Positions 46,509 to 57,440 of a DNA stretch of 64,000 bases are shown here, piece after piece (position 1 is the stretch's first letter; each line of letters begins with the position of its first letter). This DNA comes from Rosellinia necatrix (lineage: Eukaryota; Ascomycota; Sordariomycetes; Xylariales; Xylariaceae). The stretch lies in the NCBI GenBank assembly GCA_021209875.1, contig JAGYVD010000005.1, forward strand, positions 4,564,001 through 4,628,000, given 5' to 3'. The notes under the pieces were generated by a model that worked only from the letters and a program-made list of their open reading frames with translations, was not told the DNA's origin and did no database searches. The position numbers and the translations under genes were made by a program.

Positions 46509-49500
46509 CGTGGTCGTGGGATTCACTTTGTTGCGATTGACTGGGAAGTGTGGTGAGGGGAGGAGGAGGAGAAAGGTGGACAGAGGGTGGAAGAAATGGA
46601 GAGGTCGCACACCGGGAGAGAGAAAAAAAAAAACAAAAAGGACAGGTGATCAGATCGTGGTTGGGGGAGGTGAAGTGAGTTTGTGATGAATTTAGTGAAG
46701 GAATTGGCAAGGAGATGTGGATAGACGGATGAACGGATAGGATAGATGGAGACTACTAGCACTAGATCGTTTAGATAAAAAAAAAATTCAAAAAGGATAC
46801 CTACAGGTACTTAAGTAATCTAATGGAAGCACAAATAAAAACCACCCTGCAGAATGATGTAGGTACTTTCTAACGCATACCACATCGCAGGTATAAGCGA
46901 GTACCCAAATTTTGCTCTTCACAGCTTGTCAAGTACGTACCAAGATATCGACAGTTAGGTAGGGACTGCCAAGCCTTGCGCCATGGCAGCCCCAGACGCT
47001 AGAAAAGAGAACTTGAGGGAGAGCTAGAATCGCATCTGTGGGGATGCTGTCTAAGAGGCGCCTAACTTGACTAGGCATACCGTACCGTGTTGAAACTACG
47101 GCTACAAGCACATGCCTAGGTTAGGTACTTAGTTGCCTGCCTAACCATCCCGAGTAATGCATCCTCGTGCTCTCATGCTACCCTGTCATGTGCGCAGTGC
47201 TGGGTAGGTGTAGCTATCTGCAAGACCCGCCTTTCATATCCAGAAATGAACAAAACTTTGCATAAATTCCAATACATGTCATAGATATTACCGTAATCGC
47301 ATAAAAAACAAAGACCATTCAAGATGGTAAAACGAATTTTAGTATGAATTGCAAGACAGTCCGTACGAGCGACTTCCTGGGAAGTCACATCGTTTTCTCA
47401 GTTCTTTCGGCCTACCCAGCGTCTCGCATATGGTCAACAATGGATTCAATGCTGCAAATAGACTTCAGGCTTTCCGACCGGACCATGTTCCGTTGACGGG
47501 GACTGTGACAAAACAGAATTATGACCGCCCACAAGCTGGTGAACCAAGAAAGAGAGAAAAGGTTCGGGAGGCATCCTGGTTACCGGATACACTTGATGTA
47601 GATGGCTGGGCAGCTCTATCAAAGCATCTGAAGGCAGAACGCTGTCGGGTGTTAAAGGATCTCGAGAGTAGTATATGCCGTAAGTTAGATTACGTTATCC
47701 TGGTATACCTACAACGAGGATCCCTAGTTAACAGTCGAGACAGGCTGGGGTTTTGAGATCTAGTGTACACTATTACTCATTGCATAATATAATGCATAAA
47801 TGCACACTGTGGATGCGCTAAGCCCAATTTGTCGCGCGCTAGGACATTGGTAAAACCTACGTGGTACCTACAAGCAAGTCTACAAGTAGGTAGGGCCATA
47901 CTGTGGTGTTACATTGCCTGCATACAGGTTGCCCTGCATTTCTGTGTGTTCTTCATCCCATGTGTATGTGTATCTGCGTCTTTTTACAACAGCCCCAAGC
48001 CTTCAACCCTCCCTCCAGCCGGGATGATTGAGGCAATTTTACCTCACATATCCTCACATATTCTCACATTTGCCCTGCCAAGCCACCTCTGCATTCGACT
48101 GGGATCCACCTACCTACTCAGTAGTACCCTTGACCCTTGCCTATCACCATCTCCAGTCACTTACACGTACATAGTGGGGGTTTGTTATACGATGGTAAAT
48201 ACAGTACAGTAGTAACTAGTACCACCCGTTACCTATATAGCGTGGCAAACCCCGAGCATGACCGAGTTCAACATCAACCCACGATATCTAACTCGCATTC
48301 AGAGAAGAGGGGTCAACCAAGCTCACTCGGCATAGTATATACATACATACTACATACATACACTTGGTTTACCTTGATTAATTGGCTCGGCAAGACGGAT
48401 GAGATCGGAAATGCCATTCTAGCGCATCCTCCTCGCTGCTCCCGCAGACCAGGTCTAACCAACATACTTATAGCCGGGCTAGTGCCTACGAGGCTGCGGC
48501 ATGTTGCTATCCTGGTGGCGTGCCTGCTTAAAACCCTGTTCGCAATGCAATTCAATGCCTAGCGCAGCTTTCTTACCGTTTTGCTCGTCCGATCGGTTGG
48601 AATATCCAACCTTGGATAGATGGATGATAAGCAACCTGCCCAAGGTCACCACGTACCCGCAAGACCAGTTCCATGCCAATTCCATTCAAGGACGACCAGC
48701 CAGCCGCTCCTAGACCAGACGCCCCTCCATTTATTGGTGCGCTTCTATCATCCAGCCTACACCGCATCAAGGGGGAAATATGGTCCCTTGCCAACATCTG
48801 CCACTCACTCGCCCGTTCATGGGATAACCAGACTACATGCTCAATGCTACCTACTCTGACAAGCCAGACGCTCTGACCTGCTAACCAAACTATAGTTATC
48901 CGCGGTGAGTTATCGGTCAGCAATAACTACAGACGGTAGCGCACAACTCATCGCTTGACCAGCGCTTCCACCGGCCATTTCACCCCGGTTGTACATATTC
49001 AAATTCATTATAAACAACTCTGTCGGCGTGTCAAGTACGCTCAGATTTAGGGTTGAGGTTTCTCCTTGTCAGTATACGGCATAAGTACTTATGACTAGCT
49101 AACTTGCCAAGGCTTGTCAAGCCAACACTTGTCCATATATCCCTCATCAAGCGGCTTATGTGTGCCCCTAACTGCTCTACGGGGTGTATCTGGCGCCGCC
49201 AAATCCGATGCCCTATGAGTCTTTTTGACACCATTTTACGAAACTGGGCAGGCCATAGCTAGAGTATGGTTTCCGCTTACATCCCCCATCCTAAGCTACT
49301 TGTGCAACACTTTATGATTTGATAAAAGGTACCATGTGTTGTATTGGCCGAGTTTCAGCTTACACTTCCAAAAGACTCAAACTCAAGCCATAAGCAAAGC
49401 ATTGTGATAGCCCTATGGCAACGCGACAGCTATGGGGGTATAGTATTCTTCCATTAGGTCCAGGCATAATCCCTTACGTCCCCCCAAGGAGTAGTTTCAT

Positions 49501-49878
49501 TTTGAAGGCCTTTAGCCTGGCCAAAGTTAAGTAGTCACCTCGATCATAGAATAAGACTCACAAGGGGTCAAATCAAGCCAGTGGCATACCATATACAAAC
49601 AACACAAACTCCCCTCCATAAATAATGGGGGACTGAATAATTGCGGTAGAGATAGCGCGCGAAGCAAAGGCTTCATCACTGAAGCAGAGTATCGAAACAC
49701 TACATACTATCGATCAAATATTCAAGCGCCTAATTACAAGTATACACAGTAGCTCAGCGTTGGCAACTACCTGGGTATATCAGCAATAAATCAGGTATCA
49801 ACGATCGGGTCTACTCTCTACCTCAAACTGGCGATTCCCCCTCCCTCATTAACCCTTATATTGCCAACCTCCCCATCA
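46509..49878. other. 3.4 kb without a recognisable gene
   Basis: The first 250 bp are the aminotransferase promoter/leader (C/T-rich on the coding strand). Short ORFs at 47349-47756 (+, 135 codons) and 48573-48923 (-, 116 codons) show no domain. A dispersed repeat fragment is at 47822-47858. From about 49000 to 49800 the sequence is AT-richer and looks decayed. Confidence 0.5.
47822..47858. repeat. Dispersed repeat fragment, copy 2
   Basis: Matches 16642-16678 at about 32 of 37 positions. Confidence 0.55.
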
Positions 49879-51009
49879 TCACCACTTTAATACGCCCTCC
49901 CAATGCCAACATGATGATAACGAAAGCCGCGCCCCCGGGGCGGCGGCCCCGCGCGAACCGGCACCCGTCTCCGGCACGCTACTGCTCCCGTCCTGGGTCT
50001 CCACGCTCCACTGGCCCGGCTGATCCGAGCCCGAGTCCGCCGCTTCCTCCGTTGCCACCCCTGCTGCGCCGCTATGATAATACCCCGGGTGCCCCGGCGG
50101 CACAGGCCACCGCCTCTCAGCCCACACCCGCTCGTCCTCCCCGGCGTCAGCGCCAGCGTCTGCGTACGCGGGGGGGCGCTCGATCACGACACGCACCTCG
50201 CCGCGGTGCGCGCTGTGGTACGTCGTCACCATCGACTGGCTGCTGCTGCTGCCCCCACTACTGCTGATGCCGGGCGGTCCGGTCTCGCCGGCCGGGTGCC
50301 GCCGGCGCCGCGCGGCGAGCTGCCAGAGGAAGATGAGCAGAAGCAGGAGAAAGACCAGGATCGAGATCACCACGGCGATGATCATTAGTAGCGGAGGGGT
50401 GCTGGCGGCGGCGGGGTGAATTGGGTCTGATGAGGAGGGGGGATGGTTTGTTGGGGGAGGGGAAGGGGTGAGGGGAGGAGGAGGAGGAGGAGGGGCTGGA
50501 AGGGGCGTGCTTGGGGGTTGCTGCGTTGATATTGGTGCTGGTGTTGGCCGTGGTGCGCGGGAAGTTGTCGCTTCGCTTGCTAGGGGTGGTGGGGTGTTGG
50601 GTGAGAGGGGTGCTGGTGGGCTCAGGGCCGGACTGTCGGTTGTGCGGTTGCTTGGTTGGGATGGTGAGGAAATAGGCGTTGTGGTTGATTCTGGGTTGGC
50701 TGCCGGCTCGGAGGTGGAAGGCGATGTGGTAGATGAGCTGGATGAAGTCGTAGTGGGTGTTTCGAGGACGCTCGTTGGGGAAGCGGCTGGCGCTGAGGAG
50801 GACGGCGCGAATGAAGCAGGCGGAGAGAAGGTCGAGGTTAATGTCGGTGAGAGCGATGTTGAGTTGATGGTAGTTGTTTGTATGGGGGAAGACGTGGCCT
50901 GGCTCGAGGTAGTCAGGGGACTTGTTGGGCTCGTGGTCGCAGTTATAGTGTCGTTGGCGAACGCCGCCCGGGTCGAGGCAAGACGTATAGAAGTCGGTGA
51001 GCTTGCCAT
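49879..51009 (-). CDS. Mucin-like single-pass membrane protein (Wsc/Mid2-like architecture)
   Basis: A single frame of 376 codons. Residues 1-205 are almost wholly Ser, Thr, Pro and Ala with several N-glycosylation sequons (NDT, NST, NRT), so a heavily O-glycosylated ectodomain is likely. A clear transmembrane helix follows (LLMIIAVVISILVFLLLLLI, about 208-227), then the stop-transfer stretch AARRRRHP and a cytoplasmic tail of about 140 residues with a Ser run and a VVIERPPAYADAG segment (PPAY could bind WW domains). This layout is that of fungal wall-stress sensors and related mucin-like proteins, but there is no WSC domain and no obvious signal peptide at this ATG, so a 5' exon may be missing. 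No sequence family is recognised. Poly-Pro is encoded at about 50460-50500. Confidence 0.6.
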   Translation of the reverse strand: MASSPTSIRLASTRAAFANDTITATTSPTSPLTTSSQATSSPIQTTTINSTSLSPTLTSTFSPPASFAPSSSAPAASPTSVLETPTTTSSSSSTTSPSTSEPAANPESTTTPISSPSQPSNRTTDSPALSPPAPLSPNTPPPLASEATTSRAPRPTPAPISTQQPPSTPLPAPPPPPPPLTPSPPPTNHPPSSSDPIHPAAASTPPLLMIIAVVISILVFLLLLLIFLWQLAARRRRHPAGETGPPGISSSGGSSSSQSMVTTYHSAHRGEVRVVIERPPAYADAGADAGEDERVWAERRWPVPPGHPGYYHSGAAGVATEEAADSGSDQPGQWSVETQDGSSSVPETGAGSRGAAAPGARLSLSSCWHWEGVLKW

Positions 51010-54000
51010 GCTTTTCTTCCTCTCACTCCATGGCTGTAGACATGTAGTCAGATCCGGCCTTGATGATTCGAGAAGAAGAAGATCCGTCGCTTCTGTAAAG
51101 AGTCAGCGTCAAAATACTCGTCGTCACGCCCCTTTCTCTGTTGTAATAGAACACACCGCATCCATTGATGGGCCCTAGAGCGGTACTTAGGTAGGTCTTC
51201 ATGTCACATGGGACATGGACGCTTCATCAGGGAGCGAGCACGGCTACTTACAAGCACCTGCATGTTTCCGCGTCCCACGGATTTACGTACACATGCAGGA
51301 GACCAAAGCGTTTGCCCCATGCGGTTGCCTTCCCGACGGAGGTGAATTAGTGTAGGAACTTATCGACCGGATGTTTTCACCTCCCCGGGCACTTCATTCC
51401 CACATCCCCCCCGAGATAGGGGCACGGATACAAGCCTCCCCGGATAGTTATCACTCGACCCACGTGGGCTTGCAAAGTCCGCCGTCTGCTACTCATTTTC
51501 CTGCCATCCTAGGCGAACGAGCGGGTATCTTGGCAATTCGCCGTTTGAGTTGGTCGCTCGACGATCTCATGTCCGGGGGGCGGCTGGCTTGGAGATTGCC
51601 GAGATTTCGTTGGCCCCTGGCCAATAGCCGGCATTGGCTGCTGGCTATATTCAACGCCGCCCAGACCGCGCGATACAGATGGCTCATGGATAAATAAACC
51701 GGCGCGGCACGGGTGATAATGTAACGCTCGCCGCCCACCCCCTTGGACGGGATCCTGTAAGTTTGTGGCTTGGGGGAGCCGGAAGAGGGGAGAGGGGGGG
51801 GAGCACTCTCCGCCCTGCTTATTTGTCGTTCCCGTAAGATGAATATGAGAGAGGGGCGATGTTTGTGAGATTGTGTTACAAAATAGTGCATATAACATTG
51901 ACTAACGTGCTCAAATGGAGCAGACGGTAGAATATGAATGTTTGGCCAACTCAAGCCAGAAGAGGCGTAGTAGCTTGACCATTTATTTAGACGCCCGCTG
52001 ATCGCAGGCTGTCGTCCGTCCCTTCCCTACATTATTATATTCTATAACAAACCCCGCATAATTTTCTCTGTGATATCTAAGATCTTTTACTTGGAAACAA
52101 AAAACACGGTAATGGTGTTAGAACGTACACACGCATGGTGAGGAAGCGTGGGACTTATCACACATGGGTTAGTAGTATAGGTACATGGTAATAGAATCAC
52201 CGACATCGCTCTGATGCTTGCTGTCTATATAGGGTGATGTTGGTGGTGCTACATATGCGTTTGATTTCCGTTAGGTAGCTTTTAGCATCCGTGGCGGAGT
52301 TCGCTTCGACAGAAAAACGTGGGAACTACATCTCCTGACTAAACAAACCGAAGTGTAAAAGAGAGAAAAAAGAAGTATTGATGAGCATGTCGAGCTAGTC
52401 AGAAACTTCGACAGGAATTTATCATTAAGGAGGCAGGAAAAGGAGACTTAAATAACTCTGTATACCGTCTCTTTCTAAACATCCGAGATATGAATCGAAT
52501 TTGAACTTAGTACACGGCTGCTAGTTCTCGACACTATATATAGGAGCTCTTTCAAGCATTCGCTACGCGACGGTATTGCTCAAGGCATCAGGGGACTGCC
52601 ATATTAATGCTTAGCTAGTGCTTGGAACGCTGAAGGGCGCAGACCGGTAACGTAGCACTTCCTCGGCAGCGTTTTGGAACGTCCACTCGCATCTCTGGGG
52701 ATAACAAATACCAACATACTGTTAACGTATAGGATCTACATACATCGGTGACGTGTTGCTTATTCTGCTCGTGAGATAGTGTGTTCAGACATCAAGAATG
52801 ACGAGGCTTTCTTAAGAGATCAGTTAATAAAACCACCTCAGTTTATTGAGTGTAGTCTACGAAAGGCATCCGTCGTGAGCGTATTGATGGCCTTCAATCC
52901 TAGCGTCCTACTACGCAGTTGTATGAATTGGATCCTGTCTGGCTTCGCTTGCGCCATAAATCTCCCATAATCGACGCTGGCGAATTCGCACAACTTGGTA
53001 TAAAACCCGATAGGGGTCTACTAGATCCATTATTTGGGAGGCAACACGACGATGAAGTTTACGACGTCAATAATCGGACCATGTGTCTTGAACCTAATTC
53101 ATTCACCCACAGAGATGTGCCAAAACATTTAGGAATGGAAGTTACAATGTCCATGAACTAGTCATGCAAGCATATTTTCCTACAGCAGCGACACGGATAC
53201 ACTAAGTATAATGGCTGTAATCTAACAATGTCCCTAGTAGGCATCTCGCATTGAAAGGCGACGGATAGTAGAATCATTGAGGTCCCAATATGTATTTTAC
53301 TTTGGGATAGTCAGATCTGCACACGCAGGCATCACAATAATAGCTACAGCAATAGGTTGCAATCGCTACTATCAGTAATATCTCTACTTGTACGAGTGGC
53401 CTTGTCGATTCTAACCCAAATGCCAATGCTACTAGTGTAAGGCAGCCCACCCAACACCCCGGCTTGTAAGAACGCTAACCCAGACGCAGTTAAAGTCGCA
53501 ATGTAAGAAAACCAAAGGTTACAAGGGATACGTTAGCTACAGTGCCGCCGTCTTAGCAGATGAACCATGCCGACAGAAGCCTACGCCACAGGCTATATTG
53601 ACGAGGGATCTATTACTACACGGCATATTTTAACGACAGAGTAGGCTCTATGTATAAGATCGAGACAATACAATTTTGGAGGATGCAGCCAAACGACATT
53701 ACGTGTGAATTTGAAATAGAGAGTGTATGCTGCCTTGCAACACGAAAAAAAGAGAGGCGCAAACCCGCTGGATGTATATATTTGCTTGGATCAATGTCTG
53801 TTACGCAAATGGCCACATGACGTTCATTACGCCTGCATCTTGCCCGGCTATTGAACACAATGTTGCCCGACCTTTTTTTTTATTTTTATTTTTTTTTTTA
53901 CCTCATATTTCATTATAATGCAGGAGCGCGGCTCTTCTCTGTTAATCTTGTTGGTAGTTGGGGGCGGCTAGATACCCCTGATTCATTCGCTCGCTTATTT

Positions 54001-54230
54001 GCCCGCTTACCTGATTTCCCCCCAAAGAAGCACTGGTGACCAGGTATTAGGTGCACAGCCTGGGGCATCATTCTCTCCCCGCTCTCCTTCTTCCTCTAGA
54101 GCATCCTCCCATTCGCACATCCTCCCCTTCCCTCGGATGAGCACTGTTAGGTATCCTGTATTCTGCCCACCCCCGTAGACTTTTGCGCCGATCAAGCTCT
54201 ACACGTCTTTGTTGCGGTTTACGGCTGACG
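51010..54230. other. 3.2 kb intergenic with one possible gene relic
   Basis: Apart from the 52779-53161 segment, no coding signal persuades me. Poly-T (53873-53900) lies upstream of the HET gene, followed by a C/T-rich stretch (54060-54130) that may be its promoter. The region becomes AT-richer from about 51950. Confidence 0.5.
52779..53161 (+). pseudogene. Possible gene relic or fragment, unknown family
   Basis: Two overlapping frames together read like one protein: DEAFLRDQLIKPPQFIECSL and VVSVLMAFNPSVLLRS in the first, then after a frame change near 52915 YELDPVWLRLRHKSPIIDAG, EFAQLGIKPDRGLLDP and NRTMCLEPNSFTHRDVP in the second. The amino-acid make-up is protein-like, not random, but I do not recognise the family. 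The frame change could be an indel or a missed intron. There is no clear start and the downstream end is short, so a fragment is likelier than a whole gene. Confidence 0.35.
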
Positions 54231-56352
54231 ATGCGGCTTCTAAATTCGTGCACTTGGGAGATGAGGGAGTTCATCTCCCAACCACCACCCTACGCCATTC
54301 TGTCTCATACTTGGGACGACGAAGAAATCTCGTGGCGAGAATGGGAAGATAAACCCTTGGGAATGATAGGGAAGAAAAAGGGTTTCAGTAAAATTAACTA
54401 CTGCTGTCAGCAGGCAGCTGCTGACGGCCTCGCGTGGGTTTGGATTGATACGTAAGAGCCCGGTTTGAAACAAAACTCATGTTAAAATAGAAAACCGCTA
54501 ACCTTCTACTGTGAAGTTGTTGCATTGACAAAAGCAGCAGTTCGGAACTCTCGGAATCAATAAATTCCATGTTCCGGTGGTACAAGGATGCTTCTGTCTG
54601 TTATGCATACCTTTGCGACGTTTTCGAGTTAAACGATGTTGAGTCTCGCCTGGCGGGCAGTCGTTGGGTAACTCGTGGCTGGACATTGCAAGAGTTAATT
54701 GCCCCTTCTAAGCTAATCTTCTACTCAAGCAATTGGCAACCCCTGGGGACACGTTCTCAACTTTTGACTTGCATTACAACAATCACCCGTATTGATAGAT
54801 GTTTTCTAACGGGGGAAAAAGGCCTCGACAAAGCGAGCATTGCTCAACGAATGTCCTGGGCAGCGAACCGAATGACATCGCGAGAAGAAGACCAGGCTTA
54901 CTGTCTCCTTGGAATTTTCAACGTTAATATGCCACTTATTTACGGCGAAGGGGCGAAAGCGTTTAGACGATTACAAGAACTCTTGATCCACGAATATCCC
55001 GAAGACCATTCCGTGTTTGCCTGGGGCAGAATCGTTAAGGAACTCTCAAATCGAATATCGGACAAGGAGCAGACATGGGGAACAAAACCTATAAAATACG
55101 AACCTGAACGAAATATTGACGAAGCCTTGCCTGGATTGTTAGCCGAGAGCCCAGCTGATTTCAAAGACTCTAACCTAATCGTGCGTGCTCCAATGACGTC
55201 GAATTACTTCGTTTACGACCCAATCATGTCGGTCCCTACGTTAGTAGGTCGCTCTGTGGCGTTAAAAATACCAATAAGGACATATGCGGACTCAATGATA
55301 GCTCTTCATATAAAACGCCCGCGAGTTGGTAAGTGGTGTTATGATAATGCAGTTCGCAGGTTGAATACTCTGAGTCTAAGAGCCGCTGTCCCTTACCCTT
55401 GCAATAGATAATTAATAACTGTGAGTCTTTAGTCATCTTACTAGCTGAGACATATCTCATAACTCTATGTGGACAATGGGATGAGTCTCATACAAGATTT
55501 CACCATGTAGGTATACCATTGCTTGGGTACTATGCCAGCGAAGCTTCCCGATCATATGAACTAGTTGTCAGCGACAAATTTTCACAAGAAGACCCAAACC
55601 CTGGACCAGGGTGCTCCGCCGGACAACTGAATGCGATGATAGGGAAATGTTTCTTTACGCCAGAGTTACTCAGTTCTCCACAGAATGGGGACTTAGTTAT
55701 ACGGAGAGTCATCTCGAAATTCACCTACGTATTCATACAGGCACAAACTACTGTTCTGAATAGGTATGGCGTGGCCAATGTACAAACCTGGGTGCTCGGA
55801 GTAGCGCTGAGTGTGGATTATAATATATCGGAGAATGAAGGATTTAGAGTCACTCTTGCGCGCCCAAGTTCTCTACAGCATACACACGAAAATCCCGACG
55901 AGGGGAGAGGGTGCGGTAGGCTAAGGCTCGGCTTCTATCATTTCATTCGTTCGCAACAGGGCGACACGGGGAGACCTGTTACTATTATAAGTGAAAATGG
56001 CACTGGGGACAATGCTACCAGCGAAAAGGTTGCTCCACTCACTTTCAAGACCAACTATGAAGAGTATAGGTATGGTGCCACCCATTGGCGGGGTGATAAA
56101 TATAACTATGACGTGGTCAACAACAGGGATAAATGGAGGATAAGAATTGTTGGTGTTGCCGATCTTCATATGTCTGTTGAACGGATGTTTATGGGCGACG
56201 ACGATAGCAGCGATGACACACCAGAAAGAAGATGCCACTCTTTTGTGGATGTTTTAGATATTGTGGTTAAAGAAGACAGCGAAGCAGAGGACAAGAGGAA
56301 AGAGGCTCATAGTTGGATTCAAGGTTGGCGTAAACGCGGCAAGGATATATAG
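54231..56352 (+). CDS. HET-domain protein (heterokaryon-incompatibility type)
   Basis: Proposed exons 54231..54451, 54517..55328 and 55433..56352 give 650 residues. The start gives the typical opening MRLLNSCTWEMREF. HET signatures are PPYAILSHTWDDEEISW (about 25-41), GLAWVWIDTCCIDK across the first intron, RGWTLQELIAPSKLIFY, and EEDQAYCLLGIFNVNMPLIY then GEGAKAFRRLQEL. Intron 1 (GTAAGA...AAG) is secure. Intron 2 (GTAAGT at 55329, TTAG at 55431-55432) is the frame-compatible choice, but an alternative acceptor at 55407 would keep INNCES, which looks more like HET proteins; a frame defect is also possible. HET proteins trigger cell death on non-self recognition or signalling; no NACHT, WD40 or ankyrin module follows, only a long beta-rich C-terminal part. 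The gene ends directly before the AT-rich block. Confidence 0.85.
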
Positions 56353-57312
56353 GATAAGAGGTTGTGCATAGAAAGGAATGAGAGCTTGAGTCCCAGATGG
56401 AGGCCACCGGGGCCGGTATATAACGTAGGATAACGTACCACACAAGTGAACCATGCACTTTTTTAGCACTTTTATACATATAACTTGGTAAGGATTACTA
56501 GGGGTAGATGTTATGATCAGCAGTTAAAGCATAAAAGCTGTTGTATTAATGGTATAAATAAAGATATTAAAATATAGAAAAAAAAAAAAAAAAAGAGGTG
56601 AAAGTTAGATAAAAAGCTAGTTATTTATACTGGCTTTCTGCTGCAGCTAAAGCGATATAAAATTTTAAGTTTATTATATTTGTTATAATTTGCTATATAA
56701 AGCTGGTTGATTTTAGTATAGTTTATTAAGGGTAGTGTGGTTGAGTCTGTAAAAGTGTGATGTAGAATTTAAGAAGGAAGGGCTTTTGGTCCTGCAGGGA
56801 CTAGAAGCTTTAGGCTAATATTTTATTTAATTTATATAATTTTTATTTAGCTCGCTACGCTAGCTAGATAAAAAGCTTTTTTTTTTTTAACTGTGTTAAG
56901 TACTAGGGCTATAATAAAGCGTTATTGTTTTTAATAACTATAACTTTTTTTTTATTATTTATAAGGTCGGCTATAGCTTTTTTTTAATTTTTTTAGCTAA
57001 AGTTTATTTTTTTTTTTAATTTTAGTATTTTTTAATTAGTTTTTTAATACTACATAGTTATTACTCTGATTTTTACTAGTTGTTTTTATAGCTGTATTTT
57101 TTTTATTTAACAAAATAATTAAATCTGTTTTTAGTACAGTTTATTTAATGCTTAAAAATTATTTCGATTTTAAATAAATTTTTTTTTTTTTAAGTCCTGC
57201 TTTTTAAACATTAGGCCTAGTGCTAGTATTTTTTAATAAAAAAGATTTTTGCTTATGTTTTTAAGTAATAAATATGCGACTAAAATAATAAAGCAAACAT
57301 TAAAAGTTTTTA

Positions 57313-57440
57313 ATAATTAATAGAGTCCCCGAAGGGGCCCGTATTAATCGAGCCAACGGCTCGTGTATTATTAGATTAGATTAGATAGGTTGCACAGGCT
57401 ACGGCTGGCAACAAATGGCCCACGGCCACCTCTGCAAGGG
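57313..57440. repeat. GC islet with two short hairpins inside the AT-rich block
   Basis: GTCCCCGAAGGGGCC (CCCC/GGGG arms) is followed by CGAGCC-AAC-GGCTCG and then a TTAGA triplication and GGCTACGGCTGGCAAC. It is conspicuous against about 85% AT neighbours. Confidence 0.65.

Noticed and set aside
55329..55411. Ending the HET protein at the 55409-55411 stop
   Set aside because: The text after 55329 does not look like a HET protein, a GTAAGT donor lies there, and a long open frame follows to 56352.
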